A stretch of 64,000 bases of DNA, taken from NCBI GenBank assembly GCA_002281485.1, contig NCGF01000014.1, forward strand, positions 21,344 to 85,343, read 5' to 3'. The position numbers and the translations under genes are program-made. The notes below the pieces were generated by a model. It was not told the origin of the DNA, did not search any database, and saw nothing but the letters and a program-made list of their open reading frames with translations. Positions 46,253-56,376 of this stretch are shown piece after piece. The stretch comes from Sphingomonas sp. 28-66-16. GTDB taxonomy: Bacteria > Pseudomonadota > Alphaproteobacteria > Sphingomonadales > Sphingomonadaceae. Within the stretch, counting starts at the first letter, position 1. Every line of letters starts with the position of its first letter.

Positions 46253-46531
46253 TCACTCGACCGGCTTCATCCCCCCGAAGAAATCGAACGTCTCGGCGCG
46301 CACCCAGCCGAACTCGTAGTTGAGCAGGAACAGCACGAACATCAAGCTCGCGACGATCGTCGTGCGCAGGATGAAGCGACCCGGACGGAAGACATGGGGA
46401 GCGCTGTCGGCCTGGCCGGGGACGCGATCGGTGCCGGCCTCGTCGGCGGTCTTGACGCCGAAGGGCAGGACGAGGAACACCGAAAACGCCCACATCAGGA
46501 AATAGATGGCGAGCATCGAGGTGATCTGCAT
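46253..46531 (-). CDS. DUF1467 family small membrane protein
   Basis: 92 residues with two membrane helices: MLAIYFLMWAFSVFLVLPFGV at the N-terminus and TTIVASLMFVLFLLNYEFGWV near residue 60, linked by a polar loop. The FLVLPFGVKTADEAG...G.ADSAP stretch is the DUF1467 signature as I know it. In alphaproteobacteria it commonly follows the ribonuclease J gene, as here (6 bp gap). Function unknown. Confidence 0.85.
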   Translation of the reverse strand: MQITSMLAIYFLMWAFSVFLVLPFGVKTADEAGTDRVPGQADSAPHVFRPGRFILRTTIVASLMFVLFLLNYEFGWVRAETFDFFGGMKPVE

Positions 46532-46537
46532 GGCGCG

Positions 46538-48178
46538 TCAGGCCTCGATCAGCAGCACGTCGACGAGCGGCTTCTTGCCCGTCCAGCGCCCGGCGACGCG
46601 GCGCACCGCGAGGCGGACCTGCTCGCGGGTCTTGTCGCGATCCTTGCCGCCGTCGCGCACCGCCTTGGCGGCGGCGCCCACCGCTTCGTCGATGAACGGA
46701 TCGCGGTCTTCCTCGACCGGCACGCCCTGCAGCTTGATCTGCGGATCGCCGAGCAGCGCGCCGTTCTTGCCGACCGCGACCGCGACCGAGATCTGGCCGT
46801 TGAGCGAGAGCTTGCGGCGCTCGTTGATCGTCGTGCCATCGGCGGGCAGGATGACGTCGCCGTCGAGCACCAGCCGGCCGACCGGGGCATGGCCGATCTT
46901 TTCGGGCGCGCCGGGGGCGAGCCGGACGATGTCGCCGTCGCTCTGCACCAGCGCGCGCGGCACGCCCTGTGACAGGCCGAAACGGGCATGCTCCATCATG
47001 TGGCGCATCTCGCCATGGACCGGCATCAGCAGCTCGGGCCGGATCCAGCGATACATGGTCGCGAGTTCGGGACGGCCGGGATGGCCCGAGACATGGACGT
47101 GCGCCTGGCGATCGGTGATCATGATCACGCCCTTCGCCGCGAGCGCATTCTGGATGCGGCCGATCGCGACCTCGTTGCCGGGAATCTGCTTCGACGAGAA
47201 GACGACGGTATCGCCGGCATCGAGCGAAATCGTGTGCGAGCCGAACGCGACGCGGGCGAGCGCGGCGCGCTCCTCGCCCTGCCCGCCGGTCGCGACGATC
47301 AGGATCTTGTCGCGCGGCAGCCGCATCGCCGTGTCCCAATCGACCGTCTCGGGGAAATCGGTGAGATAGCCCGTCGCCTGCGCGACCTTGAGGATACGAT
47401 CGAGCGAGCGGCCGGCAACGCAGATCGCCCGGCCACTGTCGAGCGCGACTTCGCCGAGCGTCTTGAGCCGCGCGGCGTTCGAGGCGAAGGTGGTGACGAG
47501 GACGCGCCCCTTCGCGGCGGCGACGACGTCGAACAGGCCCTGGCGCACCGAACTTTCGGAGCCCGAGGCCTCGGGATTGAAGACGTTGGTCGAATCGCAG
47601 ACGAGCGCGAGCACGCCGGCGTCGCCGATCGCGCTGAGCACTTCGGCGCTGGCCGGGGTGCCGATCACGGGCTCGTCGTCGAGCTTCCAGTCGCCGGTGT
47701 GGAACACCTTGCCATAGGGCGTGGTGATCAGCAGCGCGTTGCCCTCGGGGATCGAGTGCGCGACGGGCACGAAGCGGAAGCCGAACGGCCCGAGCTGGAA
47801 TTCCTTGCCGGGCTTGACGATGTTGAGCTTGACGCGGTCGGCGATGCCCTCCTCGTCGAGCTTGCCGCGGATCAGCCCGGCGGTGAAGGGCGAGGCGAAC
47901 AGCGGCACGCCGAGATCCTCGGCGAGATAGGGCAAGGCGCCGATATGATCCTCGTGCCCGTGGGTGAGCACGATGCCGAGCAGATCGTCGAGCCGTTCCT
48001 CGATGAAGGCGAGATCGGGCAGGATCACCTCGACCCCCGGGTAATTGGGATCGGCGAAGGTGATGCCGCAATCGACCATCACCCATTTGCCTTCGCAGCC
48101 ATATAAGTTGACGTTCATGCCGATTTCGCCCGAGCCGCCAAGGGCCAGGAAGAGGAGTTCTTTCTTGGGGGTAGTCAC
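46538..48178 (-). CDS. rnj: Ribonuclease J
   Basis: 546-residue metallo-beta-lactamase/beta-CASP RNase with endonuclease and 5'-exonuclease activity in mRNA decay and rRNA maturation. The metal site is LTHGHEDHIGALPYLAEDLGV, with further ligands in PVAHSIPEGNALLI and FHTGDWKLDD. The beta-CASP part has VTTFASNAARLKTLGE, CDSTNVFNPEASGSE and HVSGHPGRPELATMYRWIRP. The C-terminal domain is short but normal for alphaproteobacterial enzymes. Part of the birA-coaX-rnj-DUF1467 string downstream of nuo. Confidence 0.94.
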   Translation of the reverse strand: MTTPKKELLFLALGGSGEIGMNVNLYGCEGKWVMVDCGITFADPNYPGVEVILPDLAFIEERLDDLLGIVLTHGHEDHIGALPYLAEDLGVPLFASPFTAGLIRGKLDEEGIADRVKLNIVKPGKEFQLGPFGFRFVPVAHSIPEGNALLITTPYGKVFHTGDWKLDDEPVIGTPASAEVLSAIGDAGVLALVCDSTNVFNPEASGSESSVRQGLFDVVAAAKGRVLVTTFASNAARLKTLGEVALDSGRAICVAGRSLDRILKVAQATGYLTDFPETVDWDTAMRLPRDKILIVATGGQGEERAALARVAFGSHTISLDAGDTVVFSSKQIPGNEVAIGRIQNALAAKGVIMITDRQAHVHVSGHPGRPELATMYRWIRPELLMPVHGEMRHMMEHARFGLSQGVPRALVQSDGDIVRLAPGAPEKIGHAPVGRLVLDGDVILPADGTTINERRKLSLNGQISVAVAVGKNGALLGDPQIKLQGVPVEEDRDPFIDEAVGAAAKAVRDGGKDRDKTREQVRLAVRRVAGRWTGKKPLVDVLLIEA

Positions 48179-48334
48179 TAAGGTCTTGTTCTTTCAGTTT
48201 CGGCCACCGGCATCGGCAGGCGGCCATGGGAGGGCGCGGTCAGCGCCGAGAATTTCGTCGAGATGGGGGGAAGCAGCGCGGCGCGTTTCGGCGCGGGCCG
48301 ATGCACCTCTCCAGTCAGATCTCTTTACATTGAC

Positions 48335-48411
48335 CCGTTCGTTTCGAGCGACGTCGGGAAACTTGCCCCAGGCGGGGCACAGGGTGTCTCGACGTCGCTC
48401 GACACGAACGG
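48335..48411. repeat. Long inverted repeat (cruciform-type intergenic element)
   Basis: Left arm 48335-48362 and right arm 48384-48411 are near-perfect reverse complements (CCGTTCGTTTCGAGCGACGT versus the complement of ACGTCGCTCGACACGAACGG). The loop contains its own small hairpin TGCCCC...GGGGCA. It sits in the 267-bp gap between coaX and rnj. A partial relative lies at 55572-55601. No coding frame is seen in the rest of the gap. Confidence 0.7.
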
Positions 48412-48445
48412 ATGGGGATTTGATTTAACCGACGGTCATCTCGCT

Positions 48446-49228
48446 TTAAGCCGCTATATGGGCGCGATCCCACAACATCGCCAGTCCCTGTATCGTCAGA
48501 TCGGGCTCGATGGCGTCGAAAACGTCGGTCTGGCGCTCGAACAGGGTGGCAAGACCGCCGGTGGCGATCACCTTGACCGGGCGGCCCACCTCGGCCTTGA
48601 TCCGCGCGACAAGCCCCTCGAGCATGCCGACATAGCCCCAATAGATGCCGATGTGCATCTGGCTGATCGTGTCGCGCCCGATCACGCTGGTGTCGGCAGG
48701 CGCCTCGATCGCGATGCGCGGCAGCTTGGCGGCGGCGGTGACGAGCGCGTCGAGCGACAGGTTGATGCCCGGGCAGATGATCCCGCCCTTGTATGCGCCG
48801 GTATAGTCGACCACCTCGAAGGTGGTGGCGGTGCCGAAATCCACCACGATCAGATCGCCGGGATAGAGCGCGTGGGCGGCGATCGTGTTGACCGCGCGAT
48901 CGGCGCCGAGCGAGGCGGGCTCCTTGACGTCGATCTCGATGCCCCATTCGACCGGCGGCTGCCCCGCGATCAAGGGCTCGCAGGCGAAATATTTGCGCGC
49001 GAGCGTCTGCAGATTGTGGAGCGCGCGTGGGACGACGGTGGCGATGATCACCCCGGCAATGTCCTTGCGGTCATGCCCCTCGAGCTGGAGCAGCTGGCTG
49101 AGCCAGACCGCATATTCGTCCGCCGTGCGGCGCGGATCGGTGGCGATCCGCCACCGCGCGATGATCGCCTTGTCGCGCACGAGCGCGAACACGACGTTGG
49201 TATTGCCGGCATCGATCGCGAGCAGCAT
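48446..49228 (-). CDS. coaX: Type III pantothenate kinase
   Basis: 260 residues. Phosphorylates pantothenate in the first step of coenzyme A synthesis; ASKHA fold. [19 protein letters not shown] is the phosphate-1 motif, [16 protein letters not shown] the substrate/dimer motif, and [15 protein letters not shown] the phosphate-2 motif; [15 protein letters not shown] and [11 protein letters not shown] follow. Starts with ATG and lies 46 bp after birA in the same direction. Confidence 0.95.
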   Translation of the reverse strand: MLLAIDAGNTNVVFALVRDKAIIARWRIATDPRRTADEYAVWLSQLLQLEGHDRKDIAGVIIATVVPRALHNLQTLARKYFACEPLIAGQPPVEWGIEIDVKEPASLGADRAVNTIAAHALYPGDLIVVDFGTATTFEVVDYTGAYKGGIICPGINLSLDALVTAAAKLPRIAIEAPADTSVIGRDTISQMHIGIYWGYVGMLEGLVARIKAEVGRPVKVIATGGLATLFERQTDVFDAIEPDLTIQGLAMLWDRAHIAA

Positions 49229-49274
49229 GGCTCAGAACTCCCTTTTCCCTCCGTTGGGGCAAACCGAAGGCGCG

Positions 49275-50015
49275 CTAGATCAAAAATACATCGCCTGCGT
49301 GAATGACACAGCGGCCGCCGTCCGCCAAGCGGAGGATGAGGGCGCCGTCGCCATCGAGCCGATCGAACAGCCCATCGATCGCGCTGCCATCGGGCAGGCG
49401 TGCGGTGAGCGCGGTGCCGCTGGGGTGGGCGCGCGCGGTCCAGCGGTCCCGCACCGGCGCCAGCCCCTCACCGCGCCAGCGCGCGAGCCAAAAGGCGACG
49501 TTCTCGGCCAAGGTCGCGAGGAAATCGTCCGGATCGGTGGCGACGCCCTGCGCGGCGAGGCTGGTGGCCGGACGATCGAGATCGGTCGGGTGATGCGCCA
49601 GGTTGACGCCGAAGCCGATGACGATCGCGTCGCCGGCGCGCTCGAGCAAGATGCCCGAGAGCTTCGCGCCGTCGAGGAGCAAATCATTGGGCCATTTGAG
49701 GGTCGCACGCGCCTCGCCCAGATAGGCCGCCACCGCCGCCTCGAGCGCGACCGCGGCGACGAGCGCCAGCGTCGCCGGCGGCGGATCGGTGGCGCGGAGC
49801 CGCACCAGCGTGCTGGCGTAGAGATTGCCGGGCGGCGACTGCCACGCCCTGCCCTGCCGCCCGCGCCCGGCGGTCTGGCGTTCGGCGCGGAGCCACAGCC
49901 CTTCGCTCGCCCCCGTCGCTGCCAGCCCGATCAGATCGGCGTTGGTCGAGCCGGTCTCGGCGATCGTCCGGATCGACGTCGTCAGAACAGCGCCCGCGCC
50001 GCCGCCATGCTCCAC
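49275..50015 (-). CDS. birA: Biotin--[acetyl-CoA-carboxylase] ligase
   Basis: 246 residues. Attaches biotin to the carboxylase carrier protein. There is no N-terminal DNA-binding domain, so it is a ligase only (group I BPL). Key motifs: ETGSTNADL, ERQTAGRGRQGRAWQSP (biotinyl-AMP loop), LKWPNDLLLDGAKLSGIL (catalytic Lys) and GFGVNLAHHP. The best in-frame start is GTG 50015, which overlaps the nuoN end by 34 bp; a shorter start near the nuoN stop would lack a normal codon. Its position after nuoN is common in alphaproteobacteria. Confidence 0.9.
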   Translation of the reverse strand: MEHGGGAGAVLTTSIRTIAETGSTNADLIGLAATGASEGLWLRAERQTAGRGRQGRAWQSPPGNLYASTLVRLRATDPPPATLALVAAVALEAAVAAYLGEARATLKWPNDLLLDGAKLSGILLERAGDAIVIGFGVNLAHHPTDLDRPATSLAAQGVATDPDDFLATLAENVAFWLARWRGEGLAPVRDRWTARAHPSGTALTARLPDGSAIDGLFDRLDGDGALILRLADGGRCVIHAGDVFLI

Positions 50016-51430
50016 ACGCCCATCGCCGGGATGGCGAGATAGCCGAGCGGCGAGAGGAAAGCGGCCGAAGCAAGGATGAGCCCGCCCTCGACCCGGCTTT
50101 CCATGGGCGCGAAGCCGGCCCCGGCGGGCTCGTCGAAATAGATCGTCTTGACGATGCGGAGATAATAATAGGCACCGATCACCGAGGCGGCGATGCCGAT
50201 CGCGGCGAAGGCGAACAGCCCTGCCTGCACCGCTGCCCAGAACACCGCGAACTTGGCATAGAAGCCGAACAGCGGCGGAATGCCGGCGAGCGAGAACATG
50301 AAGATGCCAAGCGCCAGCGCGAGGCGCGGCTGCGTTCGCGACAGGCCCGACAGGCTGGCGATCGTTTCGATCGGCTGGCCGTCAGCGCCGCGCATCTGGA
50401 GCACGACGAGGAAGCTGCCGAGCGTCATCACGACGTAGATCGCCATATAGACCGCGACCGCCGCGACACCCTCCGGTGTCCCCGCTGCCAAGCCGACCAG
50501 CGCGAAGCCGACATTGTTGATCGACGAATAGGCGAGCAGCCGCTTGATGTTGGTCTGGCCGATCGCCCCCGCCGCGCCGAGCACGATCGAGGCGAGCGAG
50601 GCGAAGATCACGATCTGGCGCCATTCGAAGGTCGCCGGCCCCATCGCCTCGATCGCCACCCGCACCGCGAGCAGCACTGCTGCGACCTTGGGGGCGCTGC
50701 CGAAGAAGGCGGTGACCGGGGTCGGTGCGCCCTCATAGACGTCGGGGGTCCACATGTGGAACGGCACCGCGCTCATCTTGAAGGCGAGCCCGGCAAAGAC
50801 GAACACCAGCCCGAACAACAGCCCCTTCGAATGATGACCGACATAGGCGGTGGCGATCGAATCGAACAAGGTCGTGCCGCTGAAGCCGTAGACCAACGAG
50901 ATGCCGTAGAGCAGGATCCCGCTCGCCAGCGCGCCGAGCACGAAATATTTGAGGCCGGCCTCCGCCGAGCGCTGATCCTGCCGCATGAAGCTCGCGAGCA
51001 CATAGGCGGCGAGGCTCTGGAGCTCGAGGCCGATGTAGAGCGTCAACAGATCACCCGCCGACACCATCATCCCCATACCGACGCACGACAGCAGAATCAG
51101 CACGGGATATTCGGGGCGCAGATCGTCGCCGCTGGTGCGCGCAAAGAAGCGCGGCGCCATGACGATCGCCACCGCTGCGGCGCCGTAGATCAGGATCTTG
51201 GCGAAAGAGGCGAAGGCATCGGCGCGGTAGAGCCCGTAAAAGGCCTCGCCACCGCTCGACGCCGGGCCGATCAGGGCGATCGCCGCCCCGCCGATCACCG
51301 CGACCGCGGTCCAGGAGATGGCGCGCGCTGCCGCCTGCCCGCCCCAGGCGGCGACCAGCATCAGCGCAAGCGCGCCGATCGACAGCACCAGTTCGGGCAA
51401 GGTCATCACCAGATTGGCTGCATAGTCCAT
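49982..51430 (-). CDS. nuoN: NADH-quinone oxidoreductase subunit N
   Basis: 482 residues, about 14 membrane helices. One of the three antiporter-like proton-pumping subunits of complex I. Characteristic segments are LLTLYIGLELQSLAAYVLASF, AGLKYFVLGALASGILLYG, AGLAFKMSAVPFHMWTPDVYEGAP and NIKRLLAYSSINNVGF, with the conserved Glu and Lys residues of the pump. Start ATG 51430 overlaps the nuoM stop (TGATG). Confidence 0.95.
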   Translation of the reverse strand: MDYAANLVMTLPELVLSIGALALMLVAAWGGQAAARAISWTAVAVIGGAAIALIGPASSGGEAFYGLYRADAFASFAKILIYGAAAVAIVMAPRFFARTSGDDLRPEYPVLILLSCVGMGMMVSAGDLLTLYIGLELQSLAAYVLASFMRQDQRSAEAGLKYFVLGALASGILLYGISLVYGFSGTTLFDSIATAYVGHHSKGLLFGLVFVFAGLAFKMSAVPFHMWTPDVYEGAPTPVTAFFGSAPKVAAVLLAVRVAIEAMGPATFEWRQIVIFASLASIVLGAAGAIGQTNIKRLLAYSSINNVGFALVGLAAGTPEGVAAVAVYMAIYVVMTLGSFLVVLQMRGADGQPIETIASLSGLSRTQPRLALALGIFMFSLAGIPPLFGFYAKFAVFWAAVQAGLFAFAAIGIAASVIGAYYYLRIVKTIYFDEPAGAGFAPMESRVEGGLILASAAFLSPLGYLAIPAMGVWSMAAARALF

Positions 51431-52974
51431 CAGTGCGCCTCCGCATGGGCCAGAGGGGCGATCGGCTTGACCAGATTGGCCCGGCCAGGTGTCGGCAGAC
51501 TGTCGCCGGGCGGCTGAGCGCGCGCGACCCGGGCGACGAGCGTCGTCGCGTCGCCGCGCATCGGCGCGAGGAAGCTTTCGGGATAGACCCCCATCCACAA
51601 CACCACCGCCGCGATCGGCGCGAGCAGCGCGATCTCGCGCAACGAGAGATCGGGCATCGCGCGGACATCGTCATGAACGATCTCGCCGAACGCGATCCGG
51701 CGATAGAGATAGAGCATATAGGCAGCGCCCAGGATGATACCGGTGGTGCAGAGCAACGTCGCCGTGGTCGACACCTGATAGGTACCGGCAAGGCTCAGAA
51801 ATTCGCCGACGAAGCCGCTGGTGCCCGGGAGGCCGACCGACGCCATCGTAAACAGCAGGAACAGCACCGCATAACGCGGCATGTTGATGCCGAGACCGCC
51901 ATAGCGGCTGATCTCACGGGTGTGGAGCCGATCGTAGATGACGCCGACGCACAGGAACAGCGCGCCCGAGACGAGGCCGTGGCTGAGCATCACGATCATC
52001 GCGCCTTCGATGCCCTGGCGGTTGAACGCGAACAGGCCGATCGTCACGATCGCCATATGCGCCACCGACGAATAGGCGATCAGCTTCTTCATGTCGGTCT
52101 GCACGAGCGCGACGAGCGAGGTGTAGATCACCGCCACCGCCGACAGGCCAAGGATCAGCCAGGTTAGGCTCGCCGAGGCTTCGGGGAACATCGGCACCGA
52201 AAAGCGCAGGAAGCCATAGCCGCCGAGCTTGAGCAGCACGCCGGCGAGGATCACCGAGCCGGCGGTCGGCGCCTGGACGTGTGCGTCGGGCAACCAGGTA
52301 TGCACCGGCCACATCGGCATCTTGACCGCGAACGAGGCGAAGAACGCCAGCCACAGCCAGGTCTGCGCCTCGACCGGGAAATCATGGTTGAGCAAGGTCG
52401 GGATATCGGTCGTCCCCGCCTGCTGCGCCATCCACAGCATCGCGATCAGCATCAGCACCGAGCCGAGCAGCGTGTAGAGGAAGAATTTATAGCTCGCATA
52501 GATGCGGTTCGCCCCGCCCCAGATGCCGATGATCAGGTACATCGGGATCAGGCCGGCTTCGAAGAAGACGTAGAAGAGGAACAGATCCTGGGCAGCGAAA
52601 GTGCCGATCATCAGCATTTCGGTGACGAGGAACGCCGCCATATATTCGGGCACGCGCTTCTGGATCGATTCCCAGCTCGCGCCGATGCAGATCGGCATCA
52701 GGAACACGCTGAGCATGATCAGCATCAGCGCGAAGCCGTCGATCCCGAGCGCCCAGCCGAAGCGGCCGAACACCGGCAGCTGGGCGTGCTCGACAAATTG
52801 CCACTGCGGGCCGCCGATATCGAAATTGGCCCAGAGCCCGATCCCGAGCAGCAGATCGACCAGCGTCGCGATGAGCGCCAGCCAGCGGGCCCCGCGCGCA
52901 TCGAGAAACAGGCAGAGTATCGCAGCGGCCGCAGGCACCGCGAGCATGATCGAGAGGATGGGGATACCGTTCAT
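51430..52974 (-). CDS. nuoM: NADH-quinone oxidoreductase subunit M
   Basis: 514 residues, about 14 membrane helices; antiporter-like proton-pumping subunit. [19 protein letters not shown] contains the conserved Glu of the fifth helix, and [21 protein letters not shown] and [17 protein letters not shown] carry the conserved Lys/His residues. Start ATG 52974 is preferred because GGGGGAT lies about nine bases upstream; a GTG at 52980 is the alternative. Separated from nuoL by a 136-bp repeat-bearing spacer. Confidence 0.95.
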   Translation of the reverse strand: MNGIPILSIMLAVPAAAAILCLFLDARGARWLALIATLVDLLLGIGLWANFDIGGPQWQFVEHAQLPVFGRFGWALGIDGFALMLIMLSVFLMPICIGASWESIQKRVPEYMAAFLVTEMLMIGTFAAQDLFLFYVFFEAGLIPMYLIIGIWGGANRIYASYKFFLYTLLGSVLMLIAMLWMAQQAGTTDIPTLLNHDFPVEAQTWLWLAFFASFAVKMPMWPVHTWLPDAHVQAPTAGSVILAGVLLKLGGYGFLRFSVPMFPEASASLTWLILGLSAVAVIYTSLVALVQTDMKKLIAYSSVAHMAIVTIGLFAFNRQGIEGAMIVMLSHGLVSGALFLCVGVIYDRLHTREISRYGGLGINMPRYAVLFLLFTMASVGLPGTSGFVGEFLSLAGTYQVSTTATLLCTTGIILGAAYMLYLYRRIAFGEIVHDDVRAMPDLSLREIALLAPIAAVVLWMGVYPESFLAPMRGDATTLVARVARAQPPGDSLPTPGRANLVKPIAPLAHAEAH

Positions 52975-53020
52975 CGTCACAAATCCCCCGCAACCATTTG
53001 CCGCGAGCTCGTCGACGGGC

Positions 53021-53088
53021 CACGCTTTCTCTCGACGGTCGAGAGGAAAAGCCGGGCTTCGACAGGCTCGGCCCGAACAGGGGCAGGG
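53021..53088. repeat. Palindromic repeat between nuoL and nuoM
   Basis: Two hairpins lie side by side: CTCTCGACGGTCGAGAG (53029-53045) and GCCGGGCTTCGACAGGCTCGGC (about 53051-53072, arms GCCGGGC/GCTCGGC). The second shares its core with the element at 7302-7320. Confidence 0.55.
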
Positions 53089-53110
53089 TTGGTGTCAAAA
53101 ATCACGTCGC

Positions 53111-55192
53111 TCACGATGCAATCGCCCAAGTGACGACCGCGGTGAGGCCGATCAGCATCACAAAGGCATAGGTGTAGATATAGCCGCTCTGGAGCATCGC
53201 CGCCGCGCGGCTGCCCGAGACGACCACCGCCGCTGCGCCATTGGGGCCGAAGCGGTCGATCGTCTGCTCGTCGCCGCGATGCCAGAAGAAGCGGCCGATC
53301 GCGAAGGCGGGCTTGACGAAGAGCAGGTCGTACAGCTCGTCGAAATACCATTTGTGGAGCAGCCAATCGTAGACGACGCTCAGGCTGCGCGCCATTTGAG
53401 CGGGCAGTTCGGGGGCGCGGATATAGCTGTACCACGCAGCGGCGAGCCCGATGATCCAGGCGGCGGCGGCGCTGAGCTTCACCAGCAGCGGCACTTCGTG
53501 CGTCGCATGGGCGAGATGCTCGCTGAACGCGATCGCGCCCTTCCAGAAATCCTCGCCCGAGCCGGGCTCGATGAACGCGCCGTGGAACACGAACCCTGCC
53601 GCAACCGCCCCCGCCGAGAGCAGTCCCAAAGGCACCAGCATCGTCCAGGGGCTTTCATGCGGATGATACCCGCCCGTGCCATCGGCGATCTCGTGGGGAC
53701 CGGGCGCATGCGCGGGCGGGGTATGGCCGGCATCCTCGGCCGCGGGATCGTCGTGATGCGCATCGTGCCCGTGGCCGTTCGCGTCATGGAGCGCGTGCTG
53801 GATATGCTCGGATGTCGCCCAGCGCGGTTTGCCCCAGAAGGTCAGGAACATCAGCCGCCACGAATAGAAGCTGGTCAGCAGCGCAACGAGAATGCCGACG
53901 ATCGACGCGCCGGCATGACCCGACGCCCAGGCGCCCTCGATGATCGCGTCCTTCGAGTGGAAACCGGCAAAGCCGATCGCGGGGAGCCCCTCGATCACGC
54001 CGGGAATGCCGACCCCGGTGATCGCCAGCGTGCCCGCCATCATCGCCCAGAAGGTGATGGGGATGGCTTTGCGGAGGTTGCCGTAATGCCGCATGTCCTG
54101 TTCATGGTGCATCGCGTGGATCACCGAGCCCGCGCCGAGGAACAGCAGCGCCTTGAAGAAGGCGTGCGTGAACAGGTGGAACATCGCCGCGCCGTACGCG
54201 CCGACGCCGGCGGCAAAAAACATATAGCCGAGCTGGGAACAGGTCGAATAGGCGATCACGCGCTTGATGTCGGTCTGCACCAGCCCGACGGTCGCGGCGA
54301 AGAAACAGGTCGCCGCCCCGACCGTCATCACCACGGTCATCGCGACCGGGCTCGTCTCGAACATCGGCGACAGGCGGCACACCATGAATACGCCCGCCGT
54401 CACCATCGTCGCGGCGTGGATCAGCGCGGAAACAGGCGTTGGGCCCTCCATCGCATCGGGCAGCCAGGTGTGGAGGCCGAGCTGCGCCGATTTGCCCATC
54501 GCGCCGATGAACAGCAGCAGGCACAATACCGTCATCGTATCGGCGCGCATGCCGAGAAAGCCGATCGTCGACCCCGCCATCCCGGGGGCGAGCCGCAGGA
54601 TTTCGTCGATCGAGACGGTGTTGAACACCAGATAGGTGCCGAAAATCCCGAGCATGAAGCCGAGATCGCCGACGCGGTTGACGACGAACGCCTTGATCGC
54701 GGCGGCATTGGCGCTGGGCTTTTTGAACCAGAAGCCGATGAGAAGATAGGAGGCAAGGCCGACACCTTCCCAGCCGAAGAACATCTGGACGATGTTGTCG
54801 GCGGTCACCAGCATCAGCATCGCAAAGGTGAACAGCGAGAGATAGGCGAAGAAGCGCGGCTGGTCCGGGTCCTCGTCCATATAGCCCCAGCTATAGAGGT
54901 GGACGAGCGCCGAGACGCTGGTGATCACGACGAGCATCACCGCGGTCAGCGCATCGACGCGCAGCGCCCAGGCGATGTCGAGATCGCCCGAGCGGATCCA
55001 TTCGAACACCGGCGTGACGCTGGGGCTCGCCGTCCCGGCGACGAAGCTCAGGAAGATCGGCCAACTAAGCGCTGCCGAGGTGAACAGCGCGACGGTCGTG
55101 ATCAGCTTGGCGGGCACATTGCCGATGGCGCGATTGCCCATGCCAGCGACAAAAGCGGCCAGCAGCGGCAGGAAGACGATGGCTAAAATCAC
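53111..55192 (-). CDS. nuoL: NADH-quinone oxidoreductase subunit L
   Basis: 693 residues, the largest antiporter-like subunit of complex I, with 15-16 membrane helices and the long lateral helix near the C-terminus. Core motifs are [19 protein letters not shown] (conserved Glu), [42 protein letters not shown] and [19 protein letters not shown] His-rich soluble loop ([19 protein letters not shown], about residues 465-490) is longer than usual. Ends 136 bp before nuoM. Confidence 0.95.
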   Translation of the reverse strand: MILAIVFLPLLAAFVAGMGNRAIGNVPAKLITTVALFTSAALSWPIFLSFVAGTASPSVTPVFEWIRSGDLDIAWALRVDALTAVMLVVITSVSALVHLYSWGYMDEDPDQPRFFAYLSLFTFAMLMLVTADNIVQMFFGWEGVGLASYLLIGFWFKKPSANAAAIKAFVVNRVGDLGFMLGIFGTYLVFNTVSIDEILRLAPGMAGSTIGFLGMRADTMTVLCLLLFIGAMGKSAQLGLHTWLPDAMEGPTPVSALIHAATMVTAGVFMVCRLSPMFETSPVAMTVVMTVGAATCFFAATVGLVQTDIKRVIAYSTCSQLGYMFFAAGVGAYGAAMFHLFTHAFFKALLFLGAGSVIHAMHHEQDMRHYGNLRKAIPITFWAMMAGTLAITGVGIPGVIEGLPAIGFAGFHSKDAIIEGAWASGHAGASIVGILVALLTSFYSWRLMFLTFWGKPRWATSEHIQHALHDANGHGHDAHHDDPAAEDAGHTPPAHAPGPHEIADGTGGYHPHESPWTMLVPLGLLSAGAVAAGFVFHGAFIEPGSGEDFWKGAIAFSEHLAHATHEVPLLVKLSAAAAWIIGLAAAWYSYIRAPELPAQMARSLSVVYDWLLHKWYFDELYDLLFVKPAFAIGRFFWHRGDEQTIDRFGPNGAAAVVVSGSRAAAMLQSGYIYTYAFVMLIGLTAVVTWAIAS

Positions 55193-55199
55193 CGAATGA

Positions 55200-55505
55200 T
55201 CACCCCTTCATCCGGTTGACGTCGTCGACCGAAATCGTCCCGCGGCCGCGGAAATAGATGACGAGGATCGCCAGCCCGATCGCCGCCTCGCCGGCCGCCA
55301 CCGTCAGCACGAACATCGCGAAAATCTGCCCGACGAGATCGCCGAGATAGGCCGAAAAGGCGACGAAATTGATGTTCACCGCGAGCAGGATCAGCTCGAT
55401 CGCCATCAGAATGACGATGATGTTCTTGCGGTTGAGGAAGATGCCGAGGACCCCCATCGTGAACAGGATCGCGGCCACCACGAGATAATGGACCAGACCG
55501 ATCAT
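55200..55505 (-). CDS. nuoK: NADH-quinone oxidoreductase subunit K
   Basis: 101 residues, three membrane helices. [21 protein letters not shown], then [26 protein letters not shown] with the conserved Glu of helix 2, and the [20 protein letters not shown] end containing the Glu of the third helix. Start ATG 55505 gives the standard family length. Ends 7 bp before nuoL. Confidence 0.95.
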   Translation of the reverse strand: MIGLVHYLVVAAILFTMGVLGIFLNRKNIIVILMAIELILLAVNINFVAFSAYLGDLVGQIFAMFVLTVAAGEAAIGLAILVIYFRGRGTISVDDVNRMKG

Positions 55506-55571
55506 TGGCTCGATCCCGTATTGCCGCTTGTATCGAGCGCCGTCGACATACCGGCCCAATGCGCTGCACAA

Positions 55572-55601
55572 GGTTTCTCGACTTCGCTCGAACCGAACGG
55601 G
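55572..55601. repeat. Half-copy of the 48335-48411 repeat between nuoJ and nuoK
   Basis: GGTTTCTCGACTTCGCTCGAACCGAACGG resembles the right arm of the element near 48384-48411. It occupies the 112-bp gap between nuoJ and nuoK, which carries no other feature. Confidence 0.5.
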
Positions 55602-55617
55602 TTGAGGAAATTCTGAC

Positions 55618-56229
55618 TCACAGCTCCACCCCTTCGCGCACCGGCGCATCGACCAGCCGCACCGCATCCTGCGGCCGGCGCGCGACCTGGCGGGCGATAT
55701 CCTGCGGCTTGACCCCGCCGCGCTGGCGGTGAGTCAGCACGATCGCGCCGATCATCGCGACGAGCAGGACGAGCCCTGCCGCTTCGAACAGATACAGGTA
55801 GCGCCCGTAGAGGAGCGTGCCGATCGCCTCGATATTGGGCGTCGCCGGCGCGGTCGGCGCGATTCGGCGCCCGAGCGCAATTGGCCCGGTCGACCAGGCT
55901 CCGAGCGCGACGAACAGCTCCGCCGCGAGGGCGACAGCGAGCGCCAGACCCGGCCAGAGATAGCGCGCAAAGCCGCTCCGCATCTCGGCGAAGTCGATGT
56001 CGAGCATCATCACCACGAACAGGAACAGGACCGAAACCGCACCGACATAGACGATCACGAGCAGCATCGCGATGAACTCGGCGCCGACGAGGATCATCAG
56101 CCCCGCCGCATTGAAAAACGCGAAAATGAGCCACAACACCGAATGCACCGGGTTGCGCGAGGCGATCGTCATCGCCCCCGAGGTCAGCACCGCAAACGCG
56201 AAGAGATAGAAGGCAAAGACCTGGATCAT
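55618..56229 (-). CDS. nuoJ: NADH-quinone oxidoreductase subunit J
   Basis: 203 residues, five membrane helices. Typical early segment [36 protein letters not shown], then [31 protein letters not shown], the conserved gateway region of the membrane arm. C-terminal cytoplasmic tail [24 protein letters not shown]. The ATG overlaps the stop of a possible short upstream reading frame. Confidence 0.94.
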   Translation of the reverse strand: MIQVFAFYLFAFAVLTSGAMTIASRNPVHSVLWLIFAFFNAAGLMILVGAEFIAMLLVIVYVGAVSVLFLFVVMMLDIDFAEMRSGFARYLWPGLALAVALAAELFVALGAWSTGPIALGRRIAPTAPATPNIEAIGTLLYGRYLYLFEAAGLVLLVAMIGAIVLTHRQRGGVKPQDIARQVARRPQDAVRLVDAPVREGVEL

Positions 56230-56351
56230 GGCCGGCCGACCATCATCGCCACCGCAGCGAGCGACGGGTGGCCGCCGTCACGAGGCGCTCCCGTGCCGCT
56301 CGAGGCCCCAGCATGCGCTGGAGCGGCGTGGTTGTGATGCTGGTGAATCAT
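56226..56351 (-). CDS. Possible 41-codon reading frame coupled to nuoJ, repeat-derived
   Basis: ATG 56351 (MIHQHHNHAAPAHAGASSGTG...) is preceded by CAGGGA, and its stop overlaps the nuoJ ATG (ATGA). The His/Ala/Gly-rich product has no recognised similarity. Part of it reads through a CCCAGCATGCGCTGG palindrome of the repeat type found elsewhere in the operon. It may be a translated spacer that keeps ribosomes moving from nuoI to nuoJ, or simply a chance frame. Confidence 0.25.
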   Translation of the reverse strand: MIHQHHNHAAPAHAGASSGTGAPRDGGHPSLAAVAMMVGRP

Positions 56352-56376
56352 GATGGTCCCTGAAGTCACAGCGCGC

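Noticed and set aside
46236-48227. 663-codon minus-strand frame overlapping rnj and the DUF1467 gene in another frame
   Set aside because: The rnj frame contains all catalytic motifs; this one is a low-complexity Arg/Ala shadow.
52601-55186. Very long open frame (861 codons) on the plus strand across nuoL/nuoM
   Set aside because: It is antisense to well-supported Nuo proteins; its His/Arg/Asp-rich composition is what high-GC complementary strands give, and it shows no domain.
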